DNA from: Deltaproteobacteria bacterium
Lineage (GTDB): Bacteria > Desulfobacterota > DSM-4660 > Desulfatiglandales > Desulfatiglandaceae
NCBI GenBank assembly: GCA_022340265.1
Contig: JAJDOH010000033.1
Coordinates: 26,630-90,629 of the forward strand
Length of the DNA: 64,000 bases
Direction of reading: 5' to 3'
In this document: one piece after another, positions 44,679 through 54,173 of the stretch
Layout of the letters: every line of letters begins with the position of its first letter
Numbering within the stretch: the first letter of the stretch is position 1
The notes under the pieces: model-generated
What the model was told of the DNA's origin: nothing
The model's input: the letters and a program-made list of their open reading frames with translations, nothing else
Databases searched by the model: none
Made by a program: the position numbers and the translations under genes

Positions 44679-46338
44679 TGTAGGCGGAACGCAAACAGAC
44701 ACGGTTCTCATAGATGGGGACCGGATTCTGGCGGGAACGAAAATCCCCACCGGGAAGGACCTTCTCTTAACCCTTCGGAACGCCCTTGAAAGCATCCTGA
44801 CCGGTGTTGAACCTGATCAGATTGAACGCATGGCTTTTTCGACGACCCTGGCCACCAATGCCATCGTTGAAGATCGTCTGGAGCCAACGGGGATGATCGT
44901 ATCTGCCGGTCCCGGCATCGATCCGGCGTGTTTTTCGATCGGCCCCTCTTTTCACGTGGTCGAAGGGTGCCTGGACCACCAGGGATTCGAGGCGGTTCCC
45001 CTGAGCAAAGCATCTGTCATGGAAGCTGCTGAAAAAATACGGAAAACAGGTATCAATACCATTGGCGTCACTGGAAAATTCTCGGTTCGAAATCCGGCCC
45101 ACGAGCTTCAGATCGTCGACTGGGTCAAAGGTCTCTTCTCCCATGTGGCCATGGGGCACACGGTTTCGGGCGGGCTCAATTTTCCCCGCCGCATTTTTAC
45201 AACCTATCTGAATGCATCTCTTCATAAACTGTACAAATCCTTTTTCGATGCACTGACCCACATTTTGGATGAAAAGAATCTGCACGGGCCGAGATACCTC
45301 TTAAAACCGGATGGCGGCACCATTGATCTTTTGAGAAGCATGGGCGCACCTGCCCGAACGGCACAGTCCGGACCAGCCGCCAGCGTCATGGGAGCCCTGG
45401 CACTGGACGGGTGTGAAGGAACGACGCTGGTGATGGACATTGGCGGTACCACCACGGACATGGCGGTTGTGTTGGACGGCGTGCCGCTGCTCAATCCACA
45501 CGGGGTCAAACTGGGCCAATACAAAACACTGATCCGGTCCATTGTCACCCACTCCCTGGGAACCGGTGGAGACAGTGTCATTCAAGTGGACGACGAAGGC
45601 AAAATGACCGTGGGGCCCAGACGAAACGGTCCTCCCGTGGCGTGTGGGGGTGTTGTGGCAACGCCCACGGATGCCATGGTAACCCTGGGACTTTTGGATG
45701 TGGGCGATAAAAGCTGCGCAAGATCCGCCATGAAGGACCTGGGCGGCGCGCTGGGCTGTGAAGCTGAGAGAGCGGCGGATCGTGTTTTGCGGCGCATGGC
45801 CGAAACCATTGCTCAATCGGCGAGAGCATTTGTACATGATATAAATTCACGGCCGGTTTACACGATTCATCAGGTTTTAAATGAGGAAAAGATTGAACCC
45901 GTAAGTGTTCTGGTGATGGGCGGACCAGCCCCCCATTTGGCGCCTTATGTGGAAAAAGCGCTGGGGCTGCCCTGCCGTGTACCACGTTACTACCACGTGG
46001 CCAACGCCGTTGGCGCCGCTGTGGCAAGAGTTACGGCACGGGTGACCCTGCAGGCGGATACGGAGAGGGGTTCGGTCATTATTCCCGAGGCTGGAGAGGA
46101 GCACAAGATCGATCGCAGCTTTGATATGGACCAGGCCATCGCCCTAGCCCGGGAAAGCCTCTGCCGAAGGGCCATGCTGATCGGGGCACGGGATAATTCA
46201 CTGGAGACTTCCATCACGGAGAAACAGATTTTCAACATGATTCGTGGTTACAGGATGGTGGGCCAGAACATTCGCCTTAAAATGAGCATCACGCCGGGAC
46301 TCATCCCCCAATGGAAAAGGAGCAAAGAGGCATGTTAA
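44662..46338 (+). CDS. hydantoinase/oxoprolinase-family (HyuA-like) ATPase-fold protein
   Basis: The 558-residue protein has the two ASKHA-fold phosphate loops, MILGLDVGGTQTDTVLIDG at the start and VMDIGGTTTDMAVVLDG at about 258-274, with the family segments FSTTLATNAIVE, QSGPAASVMGA and GTGGDSVIQVDDEG. HyuA-type enzymes split cyclic amides with ATP and usually have a HyuB partner, which is not visible here. It starts within larE and ends seven bases past the start of the HDAC-like gene. Some stand-alone HyuA-like proteins act in carboxylation or in cofactor chemistry; the substrate here is open. Confidence 0.88.
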   Translation: MILGLDVGGTQTDTVLIDGDRILAGTKIPTGKDLLLTLRNALESILTGVEPDQIERMAFSTTLATNAIVEDRLEPTGMIVSAGPGIDPACFSIGPSFHVVEGCLDHQGFEAVPLSKASVMEAAEKIRKTGINTIGVTGKFSVRNPAHELQIVDWVKGLFSHVAMGHTVSGGLNFPRRIFTTYLNASLHKLYKSFFDALTHILDEKNLHGPRYLLKPDGGTIDLLRSMGAPARTAQSGPAASVMGALALDGCEGTTLVMDIGGTTTDMAVVLDGVPLLNPHGVKLGQYKTLIRSIVTHSLGTGGDSVIQVDDEGKMTVGPRRNGPPVACGGVVATPTDAMVTLGLLDVGDKSCARSAMKDLGGALGCEAERAADRVLRRMAETIAQSARAFVHDINSRPVYTIHQVLNEEKIEPVSVLVMGGPAPHLAPYVEKALGLPCRVPRYYHVANAVGAAVARVTARVTLQADTERGSVIIPEAGEEHKIDRSFDMDQAIALARESLCRRAMLIGARDNSLETSITEKQIFNMIRGYRMVGQNIRLKMSITPGLIPQWKRSKEAC

Positions 46339-47639
46339 GGGCACAACGGAAAACCGGATTGATCTTCTTTCCCGCATTTGACTGGGCGATCAGCCCTGAC
46401 CACCCCGAACGCGAGGAACGTCTTCTCTACACCCAGGACCAGGTAATGGAGGAAGGTTTGCTCGATATTCCGGGGATTTTGGAATATCGCGTACGCCCTG
46501 CAACCTATGATGACATAAGGCGGGTTCATTTCTGTGTTCCCGATGAAGCCGCCGTTACCACGGAAAGCCATCTGATATCCGCCGGAGGTTGTCTTGTGGC
46601 GGCCGATGCGGTTTTAAGGGGAGAAGTGGAAAGCGCTTTTGCGCTGGTGCGACCTCCCGGACACCATGCCATGCGTGTGGTGCATGGCAATCGCGGATTC
46701 TGCAATATCAATATCGAAGCGGTTATGATTGAACATATCAGAAGCCATTACGGTGTTCGAAAAGTAGCCATTGTGGATACGGACTGCCATCACGGTGATG
46801 GGACCCAGGATATCTACTGGCACGATCCCGATACCCTTTTCATCTCCATTCACCAGGACGGCCACACCCTGTACCCGGGCACCGGTTTCCCTGATGAGCT
46901 GGGCGGACCCAACGCACAGGGGAAGACCGTCAATATTCCACTCCCGCCGCAGACCGGCGAAAAAGGATTCCTCTATACACTGGATGAACTGGTCTTGCCG
47001 CTTCTGGAAGACTTCGAGCCGGAACTTGTGATCAATTCGGCGGGCCAGGACAACCACTTTAATGACCCCATCACCAATATGAACTTCTCGGCCCGCGGAT
47101 ACGCTATTTTGAACGCCCGCCTGAAACCGGATATTGCCGTACTCGAAGGGGGTTACGCCATTCAAAATGCCCTACCCTATGTGAATGTGGGCATTATCAT
47201 GGCCATGGCCGGAATGGATACCTCTTTTGTCAAGGAACCCAATTATGAAAAAGACTATCGCCCTCAATCCCCGGAGGTGACCCGGCACATTGAGCAGCTG
47301 GTTACGGCGTTAAAGGAATTGTTTCTGCACGGGGGGTTCAAGAAAAAGCCCCATGAAGAAGGGCACATCCTGGAGCGAAAACGGGACATTTTTTATGATA
47401 CGGATGGTATCCAGGAAAGACAGAATGAAAAAATCAGGTGCTGCTCCCGCTGCGCCGGCGCTTTTGCCATTTCGTCAACTGCCAGTACCGGTCAGCATAT
47501 CATGGGCGTTCACATTCCCATTGCGGCATGTCCCGCATGCCGAAAAACCGGTCTGGAATGGTTTCAGAAAGGTAGCAAAGGCGCTTTCAGGTACGTGTAC
47601 CTGCAGGACCGGGACAGGGGTCTATATGATGTGGCTTGA
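46332..47639 (+). CDS. histone-deacetylase-family zinc deacylase with a C-terminal Cys-rich (zinc-ribbon-like) tail
   Basis: ATG at 46332 (AAAGGAGC upstream) gives 435 residues; an earlier in-frame ATG at 46311 has no ribosome site. Catalytic residues match the arginase/deacetylase fold: PPGHHA with His111-His112, VDTDCHHGDG with zinc ligands Asp151 and His153, SAGQDNH with ligand Asp240, and the LEGGYA Tyr275. The last 70 residues hold cysteines at about 370, 371, 374, 400 and 403 (CCSRCAGAF...CPACRK), like a zinc ribbon. Bacterial members remove acetyl groups from polyamines, acetoin-linked proteins or natural products. The coupling to larE and HyuA suggests small-molecule chemistry. Confidence 0.85.
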   Translation: MLRAQRKTGLIFFPAFDWAISPDHPEREERLLYTQDQVMEEGLLDIPGILEYRVRPATYDDIRRVHFCVPDEAAVTTESHLISAGGCLVAADAVLRGEVESAFALVRPPGHHAMRVVHGNRGFCNINIEAVMIEHIRSHYGVRKVAIVDTDCHHGDGTQDIYWHDPDTLFISIHQDGHTLYPGTGFPDELGGPNAQGKTVNIPLPPQTGEKGFLYTLDELVLPLLEDFEPELVINSAGQDNHFNDPITNMNFSARGYAILNARLKPDIAVLEGGYAIQNALPYVNVGIIMAMAGMDTSFVKEPNYEKDYRPQSPEVTRHIEQLVTALKELFLHGGFKKKPHEEGHILERKRDIFYDTDGIQERQNEKIRCCSRCAGAFAISSTASTGQHIMGVHIPIAACPACRKTGLEWFQKGSKGAFRYVYLQDRDRGLYDVA

Positions 47640-47691
47640 TTCATGAAACATCTCAGATTTGGACGAAACGGATAGGGTGAAAAATTCAAAA

Positions 47692-48147
47692 ATGCACGAG
47701 ACCATGTTTCAAAAGCGAGAGGATTTCTTGAGCCTTTCGGACCTCCTTGACAAATGGACTGAAGATGAAATGAACCTGAAAGATGCTTTCCTCAGGTTGA
47801 CCGAGCGTTTCTCGAAAAAAAATGATGCGGTTCTGTCCGTTGTTTCAAGGCCCGGTATCAGCTATTCTCTCAGAGCCGGTATGAAAAAGGAGGACAACGG
47901 TGGGACCCTCATCACCATGATCGATATCGTGGATGACGATCCCGCCGACCGATGGTTGTCCGTATGTTTCTACGGTGACCGCGTAACGGATCCCGACGAG
48001 AAAGGGAATCTGGTGCCGGGAGGCCTGTTGGGGGAAGACGGCTATTGTTTCGACCTATATGAAAACAGTGACGGTATCATCTCATACCTGGAACAACGGA
48101 TTGATGAAGCTTATGACAATACGATCAGGTCGTCGGTTCACGGTTGA
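47692..48147 (+). CDS. unknown protein, last gene of the larE operon
   Basis: From ATG at 47692 the product has 151 residues and no signal peptide, membrane segment or motif I know. Its middle, SRPGISYSLRAG and LITMIDIVDDDPADRWLSVCFYGDRVTDPDEKG, followed by LGEDGYCFDLYEND-like text and a helical C-terminus, suggests a compact alpha/beta fold. TTG at 47659 would add 11 residues. It lies 52 bases after the HDAC-like gene and ahead of a strong convergent inverted repeat. I cannot name its function. Confidence 0.55.
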   Translation: MHETMFQKREDFLSLSDLLDKWTEDEMNLKDAFLRLTERFSKKNDAVLSVVSRPGISYSLRAGMKKEDNGGTLITMIDIVDDDPADRWLSVCFYGDRVTDPDEKGNLVPGGLLGEDGYCFDLYENSDGIISYLEQRIDEAYDNTIRSSVHG

Positions 48148-48174
48148 GGAATCTAAACCGTGAAACCAACGACC
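48129..48174. terminator. inverted repeat between the converging larE operon and the ClpX-like gene
   Basis: GTCGTCGGTTCACGGTT (48129-48145) faces AACCGTGAAACCAACGAC (48156-48173) with only one mismatch and one bulge. It spans the end of the larE operon and the end of the ClpX-like gene, so it can stop both. There is no T run, which makes a rho-assisted or attenuating role possible. Confidence 0.6.
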
Positions 48175-48183
48175 GGGAAAGGG

Positions 48184-50019
48184 TTACGGTTCTTCCTCCC
48201 GTTTCTCGTTAACGCAGGCATCCTCACTATGATATGCCTTTTTCATGAGATCGCTGATAAAAGCCTCCATATCGGTGAGGGCTTTGCGATCTATGATGAA
48301 ATCTTCCTTGCCGACACGGTCTTTTACCAGCCTTAGGCCGTATTCAAGACGTTTGGCCAGTTGAAACGTGAGGTTTCTCACATTCTGGCCCGAATCCACA
48401 GCCTGACGGATAATTTCGTCTACGGCGCTGTCATCAAAAAGAATTTTGACATCAAGATTTTCCCTCAGGGCATCCGTCTCCGTCTGAACCTGTTCATACA
48501 TGGTGCCGAGGTTTTCGATGGCCACATCTATATCGGTGACATGACGTAGATAGAGGCGTGCAATCAATTCCAGCCTTTGATCATACATATCAAGACCCGA
48601 CTTTCTGCTGAAATATTCGGCCCGTTCTTCAATGTATTGTTTGATTTCCGCCACTTCAGTGCTTCTGGCTTTTTCAAAACGGTCAATCCAATCCGGATCG
48701 TTATATTTTTCCAGAAGTTCTGACAATTGCTGTTCAGGATTATCAACGACCTCGCGAGTGACCAGAAACCGCTTGATTTCAGTTGACGGCAAACGGGTTT
48801 CAAATGGGATCAGAACTTTTTCGATGGCGCTGACAAGCCCTCTGGCGCCTGTCTTCTCATTTTCCGCCAAGGCTGCAATTTGTTGTAGTGCATCGTCCTC
48901 AAATTTGATATCGATGCCGTACGCTCTGAAATCCATTCGTTTACTGATGATAATGGGGTTATTGGGGTTTTTGAGAATTTCAAAGAGATCCTCCTGGTTC
49001 AACATGTCAAATACCACGACTACCGGAAGCCTTCCTACGAACTCCGATTCAAATCCGAACTCGACCAAGTCCTGAGCGCGGACGTCTTTCAGTATTTCCC
49101 ATGGAATTTCCGTAGGCCTTACGTCGGCTTCAAAGCCTATCCCCTGCCGCTGCAATCTCTTCTTTATGATCTCGGCCAAATCGCCAAAGGCACCGCTCAT
49201 GATAAACAGGATATTCTTGGTATTGACCACTTTTTTTTCTTTCTTACCTGTTCGTCTGTAATGCTCAATGGCTTGGATCTGACTGATGGGGTCATGGGGA
49301 ACTTTCAGGTCCACATCGGTTTCTTCCATGGGTTTTAGCAATGCTCTCTGCACACCCGTACGGGATACGTCGTGTCCGATCAAATTCCTGGATGATGATA
49401 TTTTGTCAATCTCGTCTATGTAAACGATACCGTTTTCAGCCAGTTCAATATTCTCGTCCGCTTCATAAACCAGGTCCCGGATGAGATCTTCAACATCACC
49501 ACCGACATACCCGGTTTCGCTGAACTTGGTGGCGTCCCCTTTCACAAAAGGAACCCCCAGCTTTTGAGCGATGAGTTTGATCATGTAGGTTTTTCCCACG
49601 CCGGTCGGGCCGATCATCAACACATTGTTTTTGATCATTCCAACGCCGGATTTTTTGTCAGCGCCTGAAAAACTTTCACTTTCCTTTTGATTGTTGAACC
49701 TGATCCGGTTGAAATGCGTGCATATTTTGGTCCCCAAAACAGCCTTGACCTGATCCTGCTTCACCACAAAACCGTCAAGGTAAGACTCCATTTCCTCCGG
49801 CATCATGAAAAAATTCTCCATCCCTGAATCTTCCGGTCCCGGCTCCCTTCCCTTCGAATCGGCCTCATCCTTTTGGGGAACAACAAATGGAGAAATAATT
49901 TTGACGCGATCACCATATTTTTTTGAAAGATATTCTCCCAATTCTTTTTCCAGTTCCTGTTGATTGGGCAGCTTTCCAGCATTCGCTTTTTCAATTTCTT
50001 TCGTTTTTGGTTCTTCCAT
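48184..50019 (-). CDS. long ClpX-like AAA+ ATPase without the N-terminal zinc domain
   Basis: ATG at 50019 (AAGGAG upstream) gives 611 residues; an in-frame extension to 50079 looks non-coding. The AAA+ core has Walker A GPTGVGKTY (137-145), pore loop GYVGG (170-174), Walker B IVYIDEID (198-205), sensor region SGAFGD and the IGF tripeptide (294-296) that in ClpX docks to ClpP. The ClpX zinc-binding N-terminus (four Cys) is absent, replaced by about 80 residues of Glu/Lys-rich sequence. The C-terminus is about 180 residues longer than ClpX, with predicted coiled coils. It is probably an unfoldase with different adaptors or substrates than housekeeping ClpX. Confidence 0.8.
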   Translation of the reverse strand: MEEPKTKEIEKANAGKLPNQQELEKELGEYLSKKYGDRVKIISPFVVPQKDEADSKGREPGPEDSGMENFFMMPEEMESYLDGFVVKQDQVKAVLGTKICTHFNRIRFNNQKESESFSGADKKSGVGMIKNNVLMIGPTGVGKTYMIKLIAQKLGVPFVKGDATKFSETGYVGGDVEDLIRDLVYEADENIELAENGIVYIDEIDKISSSRNLIGHDVSRTGVQRALLKPMEETDVDLKVPHDPISQIQAIEHYRRTGKKEKKVVNTKNILFIMSGAFGDLAEIIKKRLQRQGIGFEADVRPTEIPWEILKDVRAQDLVEFGFESEFVGRLPVVVVFDMLNQEDLFEILKNPNNPIIISKRMDFRAYGIDIKFEDDALQQIAALAENEKTGARGLVSAIEKVLIPFETRLPSTEIKRFLVTREVVDNPEQQLSELLEKYNDPDWIDRFEKARSTEVAEIKQYIEERAEYFSRKSGLDMYDQRLELIARLYLRHVTDIDVAIENLGTMYEQVQTETDALRENLDVKILFDDSAVDEIIRQAVDSGQNVRNLTFQLAKRLEYGLRLVKDRVGKEDFIIDRKALTDMEAFISDLMKKAYHSEDACVNEKREEEP

Positions 50020-50211
50020 TATTAAATAACTCCTTGCATTAACGCTATCTGTTATTAAACAAGATACGCATTTAAACACCTGATTGCAAGGCCAGCCATT
50101 TGACGGGCAAAAAGCCGCCTCTCCAATAGCGGTTGACGAAACCTATGATTCAAGATAAAAAGCAATAAGAAAGGTTGTTAAAAACATTTTGATAAAAATA
50201 GGCAGGTTCCA

Positions 50212-53205
50212 ATGACATTCAGACTGGAAGTCAGGTTGAAAGATAAACTGCTGGACGCATCGGGCGTCGGCATTTCAAAAAAAGCAAAAGCATACTTCGA
50301 TTTTGGCGTTGAAGATGTTCGGGTGATAAGGGTTTTAACCATCGACGCAGATTTTGACACCGACCAGCTGTTGCGAATTCAAAAAGAGTTATTCACCAAT
50401 CCCATTACCGAAAAAAGCGCTTATACCCCCATCCAAAGGGGTTTTGACTGGCTTATATGGGTCGGATTTCGCCCAGGCGTGCGGGATACGGCGGGTAGTA
50501 CCGCCCGCGAAGCCATCGAAGATCTTCTGGGCGTCACATTTGAGCCCGGAGAAGCGGTTTACACCTCGAAATGCTATGAAATCAGGGGAAAACTCACAGA
50601 GGATCAGGCCCACCGCATTGCTTCGGAACTCCTGGCCAATGCGGCCATTCAGCAATGGAAAGTTTTTTCCGGCAAAGAATGGGATCCCAAAGAAGGGATT
50701 GGACTATTGATTCCCAAGGTTATTTTGAACCACAAACCGGAAGTGAAAAAGCTCCCCATCGAAAGCGATGAGACATTGAAATGTCTTTCAATAGAGAGGA
50801 ATCTGGCGTTGCAAGATCGGGATATTCCCGTTATTCGCGAGTATTTTCTCAGGGAAGAAATTTTACAGGAAAGAAAATCCGTAGGCCTTGATCTTCCCAC
50901 GGATGTTGAGCTGGAATATATTTCCCAGGCGCGAAGCGACCATTGCAACCATAATACGTTCAGAGGAAAATTTCATTACCATGACCTCCAAAGCGGCGAG
51001 CGCGAAACCATCGACAGCCTTTTTAAAACCTGTATCGAAGCGCCGACGCTGAAGATTCAGGAAGAGAAGGACTGGGTGGTCTCCGTCTTGTGGGACAATG
51101 CCGGGGTCGCCCGCTTTGACGCCGAACATTATTATTGTATTACCGGTGAAACACACAACAGCCCGTCCAATATGGAAGCCTATGGCGGGGCCATTACCGG
51201 AATTGTGGGAATCTACCGGGATCCCATGGGTACGGGAAAGGGATCAAAACTCATTTTGGGTATGTACGGGTATTGCGTGGGCCAACGGGATTATCAGGGG
51301 GATCTCGAACCACACCTACACCCGCGCCGCCTGCTGGATGGGATTATCGAAGGGGTGCGGGACGGTGGCAACAAAAGCGGTATTCCGACCCCCTACGGGT
51401 TGCTTTTGTTTGACGAAAGCTTTACGGGAAAATGCCTCGTGTTTGTGACGGCCCTAGGGCTAATGCCTTCAAGGGTGGGAGGTCAGCCGTCCCACGAAAA
51501 AACCACTTCGCCGGGCGATCTGATCATCATGAGTGGCGGAAGGGTGGGGAAAGACGGAATTCACGGGGTGACCGCGGCGTCCGAAACCTATTCCGAAAGT
51601 ACGCCAGCCGGCCACGTGCAGATCGGCGATCCGTATACCCAGAAAAAAATGCACGATTTTCTTCTGGAAGCCCGGGACGAGGACCTTATCGGTTTTATCA
51701 CCGACAACGGCGGCGGCGGTCTTTCTTCCTCTGTCGGGGAATCGGCCCGTTTCAGCAATGGATGCATTGTACATCTGGACAGCGTGCCACTTAAATATGA
51801 GGGATTGAACCAATGGGAAATATGGGTTTCCGAGTCCCAGGAGCGAATGACCATTGCGGTTAAACCGGAGCATCTGGAGCGTTTCATGGCGCTTTCCGAG
51901 AAGCATGCGGTTTTGAGCACTGTCATCGGGGAATATACGAATTCCGGTTTTCTGCATTTGAAATACCAGGAGGAAACCTGCGCTTACATTCGGATGGATC
52001 TGTTGGAATCCGATTTCCCGCAGTGGGAATTTGAAGCGGAATGGATTCCGCCCAAAATGCGCGGTCTGACGGAACCGGTTATCACGGAGCCGAGAGATCA
52101 CGGTGCACTCCTTCATGCGATGCTTCAGCGGCCCAACATCTGTTCCCGCAATTGGATCGCCATGCAATATGATCATGAAGTCCAGGGGACCAGCGTCATC
52201 AAGCCCCTGGTTGGAAATGAACGGGATGTGCCGTCCGATGCCGCGGTGATTCGGCCGGTGCTAAAATCGCGCAAGGGAATTGTCGTATCACAGGCCGTCA
52301 ATCCCGTTTATTCCAAAATCGATACGTACCACATGACCACGGCGACCATCGATGAAGCGGTTCGAAAAGTGCTGGCGGCAGGGGGGGATCCGGAACACCT
52401 GGCCGGCGTGGACAATTTCTGCTGGCCCACCATTGAATATGATCCCGTTCAAAATCCGGACGGCAAATACAAAGCCGCCCAGCTGGTGCGATCCAACCGG
52501 GCCTTGCGAGACTTGTGCCTTCAATACCATATTCCCCTGCTATCCGGAAAAGACAGCATGTACATTGACGGCAATCTCAAAGGGCCTTATGGGGAGCGAC
52601 GAAAGGTGTCAGGATTGCCCACGCTGCTCTTCACGGTTTCCAGTGTCATGGCGGATATTAACAGTGCCGTTACCATGGATGTCAAATTCCCGGGTGATCT
52701 GGTTTATGTACTGGGAGAAACACGAAATGAAATGGGTGGCGGAGAATACTACCAGATGATGGGGCAGGTGGGGTCGAATGTCCCTAGGGTTTACGGGATG
52801 GAATTTCTACCGCAATACCTTGCCCTTCATCAGGCTATACAGAGCCAACTGGTGTCGTCATGCCATGCCGTGGCAAGGGGCGGTTTGGCTGTTCACCTGG
52901 CCTTGGCCGCAATGGGCGGTACTTTGGGAATGACAATTCAACTGCCGGCAATTCCCGCTGCTCCGGGTCTTTCAGATTCGCAGAAACTCTACTCCGAATC
53001 ATGCGGGCGATTCGTCGTCACGGTGGCGCCGGAGCAGAAGACGTTTTTTGAAAAGTGCTTCCCCGGAATGAAACTGGCCAACGTTGGTGTTGTCACTGAA
53101 TCAACGGATTTTATCATTAACGGAGAAGACGGCGGCACGATTTTAAAGGAAGATATTCGCCGTTTAAAGGATGCCTGGAAAAAGCCTTTTGGAGATCTGA
53201 TATGA
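50212..53205 (+). CDS. purL: phosphoribosylformylglycinamidine synthase, synthetase subunit with fused PurS-like N-terminus
   Basis: PurL makes formylglycinamidine ribotide in purine synthesis. The 997-residue protein is much longer than the three-part PurL (about 730) and shorter than the one-piece enzyme (about 1300). Residues 1-165 resemble PurS and its duplicate (LLDASGVGISKKAKAYFDFG, VRVIRVLTID). The synthetase half has YISQARSDHCNHNTFRGKF, THNSPSNMEAYGGAITGIVG, GKDSMYIDG and the late ARGGLAVHLA. The glutaminase is the next gene, so the one-piece enzyme is here split into two. It overlaps purQ by four bases. Confidence 0.92.
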   Translation: MTFRLEVRLKDKLLDASGVGISKKAKAYFDFGVEDVRVIRVLTIDADFDTDQLLRIQKELFTNPITEKSAYTPIQRGFDWLIWVGFRPGVRDTAGSTAREAIEDLLGVTFEPGEAVYTSKCYEIRGKLTEDQAHRIASELLANAAIQQWKVFSGKEWDPKEGIGLLIPKVILNHKPEVKKLPIESDETLKCLSIERNLALQDRDIPVIREYFLREEILQERKSVGLDLPTDVELEYISQARSDHCNHNTFRGKFHYHDLQSGERETIDSLFKTCIEAPTLKIQEEKDWVVSVLWDNAGVARFDAEHYYCITGETHNSPSNMEAYGGAITGIVGIYRDPMGTGKGSKLILGMYGYCVGQRDYQGDLEPHLHPRRLLDGIIEGVRDGGNKSGIPTPYGLLLFDESFTGKCLVFVTALGLMPSRVGGQPSHEKTTSPGDLIIMSGGRVGKDGIHGVTAASETYSESTPAGHVQIGDPYTQKKMHDFLLEARDEDLIGFITDNGGGGLSSSVGESARFSNGCIVHLDSVPLKYEGLNQWEIWVSESQERMTIAVKPEHLERFMALSEKHAVLSTVIGEYTNSGFLHLKYQEETCAYIRMDLLESDFPQWEFEAEWIPPKMRGLTEPVITEPRDHGALLHAMLQRPNICSRNWIAMQYDHEVQGTSVIKPLVGNERDVPSDAAVIRPVLKSRKGIVVSQAVNPVYSKIDTYHMTTATIDEAVRKVLAAGGDPEHLAGVDNFCWPTIEYDPVQNPDGKYKAAQLVRSNRALRDLCLQYHIPLLSGKDSMYIDGNLKGPYGERRKVSGLPTLLFTVSSVMADINSAVTMDVKFPGDLVYVLGETRNEMGGGEYYQMMGQVGSNVPRVYGMEFLPQYLALHQAIQSQLVSSCHAVARGGLAVHLALAAMGGTLGMTIQLPAIPAAPGLSDSQKLYSESCGRFVVTVAPEQKTFFEKCFPGMKLANVGVVTESTDFIINGEDGGTILKEDIRRLKDAWKKPFGDLI

Positions 53206-54029
53206 CAAGGGTCAAAGCAATGGTCCTGACCGGCTATGGGCTCAATTGCGATAATGAAACCGATTTTTCGCTGCATCTGGCCGGCGCCGATTCCCGCAGG
53301 ATGCACATCAATCAACTGATCGAGAATGCACAAAGCGGTTCAGCTACGGTTCTTCGAGACTACCAACTTCTGGTTTTCGGGGGGGGATTCAGTTGGGCCG
53401 ACGATCATGGTGCGGGTGTTCTCATGGCCTCAAAAATGAAGCGGCACCTGGGTGAAGCGCTGAAAGCCTTTGTGGATGCAGGAAATTTGATCCTTGGCAT
53501 ATGCAACGGGTTTCAGGCACTGGTCAATCTGGGACTCCTCCCGTGGTTTGACGGTCAATACATGGATCGGAAAGTGGCGCTCACCCATAATGATTCTGGA
53601 AATTTTATCAATTGTTGGGTAAGCCTGAAGGTCAACACTCAGGCACCTTGCGTTTTTACGAAGGGTATGCGTCGCGCGGAATTCCCGGTTCGGCATGGGG
53701 AAGGAAAATTCTATGCATCGGATAACACCATCAAAAGGCTCTTTGAAAACAACCAGGTGGTGTTGCAGTATGCCCGTTCTGATGGGTGTCCGGCCGCCGG
53801 CCGCTGGCCCGCAAATCCCAACGGGTCCCTCTCTGATATTGCGGGCATGTGTGATTCCACCGGACGCATCTTCGGGCTCATGCCCCATCCGGAGGCTTTC
53901 AACCATTTCACCAATCACCCGGACTGGACCCGGCGAAAACTGGCTTTGGCACGCGTTGGAAAAAGCATTGAGCAGGAGGAAGGGGGAGGCATCCCCGTTT
54001 TTAGAAATGCGGTGGCATATTTTGAATAA
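53202..54029 (+). CDS. purQ: phosphoribosylformylglycinamidine synthase, glutaminase subunit PurQ
   Basis: The 275-residue class I glutamine amidotransferase starts four bases inside purL (ATGA overlap). It has VFGGGFSWADDHGAG (57-71), the nucleophile Cys in LGICNGFQALVNLGLLP (about 98-114) and the His-Glu pair of LMPHPEAFNHF near the C-terminus. It gives ammonia to PurL. Length is a little above the 230 of short PurQ, as in the two-part enzyme. It is the last gene before a terminator. Confidence 0.95.
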   Translation: MTRVKAMVLTGYGLNCDNETDFSLHLAGADSRRMHINQLIENAQSGSATVLRDYQLLVFGGGFSWADDHGAGVLMASKMKRHLGEALKAFVDAGNLILGICNGFQALVNLGLLPWFDGQYMDRKVALTHNDSGNFINCWVSLKVNTQAPCVFTKGMRRAEFPVRHGEGKFYASDNTIKRLFENNQVVLQYARSDGCPAAGRWPANPNGSLSDIAGMCDSTGRIFGLMPHPEAFNHFTNHPDWTRRKLALARVGKSIEQEEGGGIPVFRNAVAYFE

Positions 54030-54076
54030 GCGATTGGCCATTGGCTTTTAGTCGATGACCGACAAAGCCAATCGCT
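54029..54076. repeat. inverted repeat behind purQ
   Basis: AGCGATTGGC (54029-54038) is the exact complement of GCCAATCGCT (54067-54076), with a 28-base loop that again contains CCATTGGC. The text resembles a decayed intergenic repeat unit. Confidence 0.5.
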
Positions 54077-54107
54077 GGAGACGAACAACTAAGAGCCAAA
54101 TTAAAAA

Positions 54108-54152
54108 GGCGCCTCCCTCCGGTTTAACAGGGGGTCGGCGCCGTGTCTTTTT
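54108..54152 (+). terminator. terminator of purL-purQ
   Basis: GGCGCCTCCC (54108-54117) pairs imperfectly with GGGGGTCGGCGCC (54130-54142), with ATTAAAAA before and a CTTTTT run after, which suits both strands. Confidence 0.75.
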
Positions 54153-54173
54153 GAATGCCTTATCTGGCTGATC

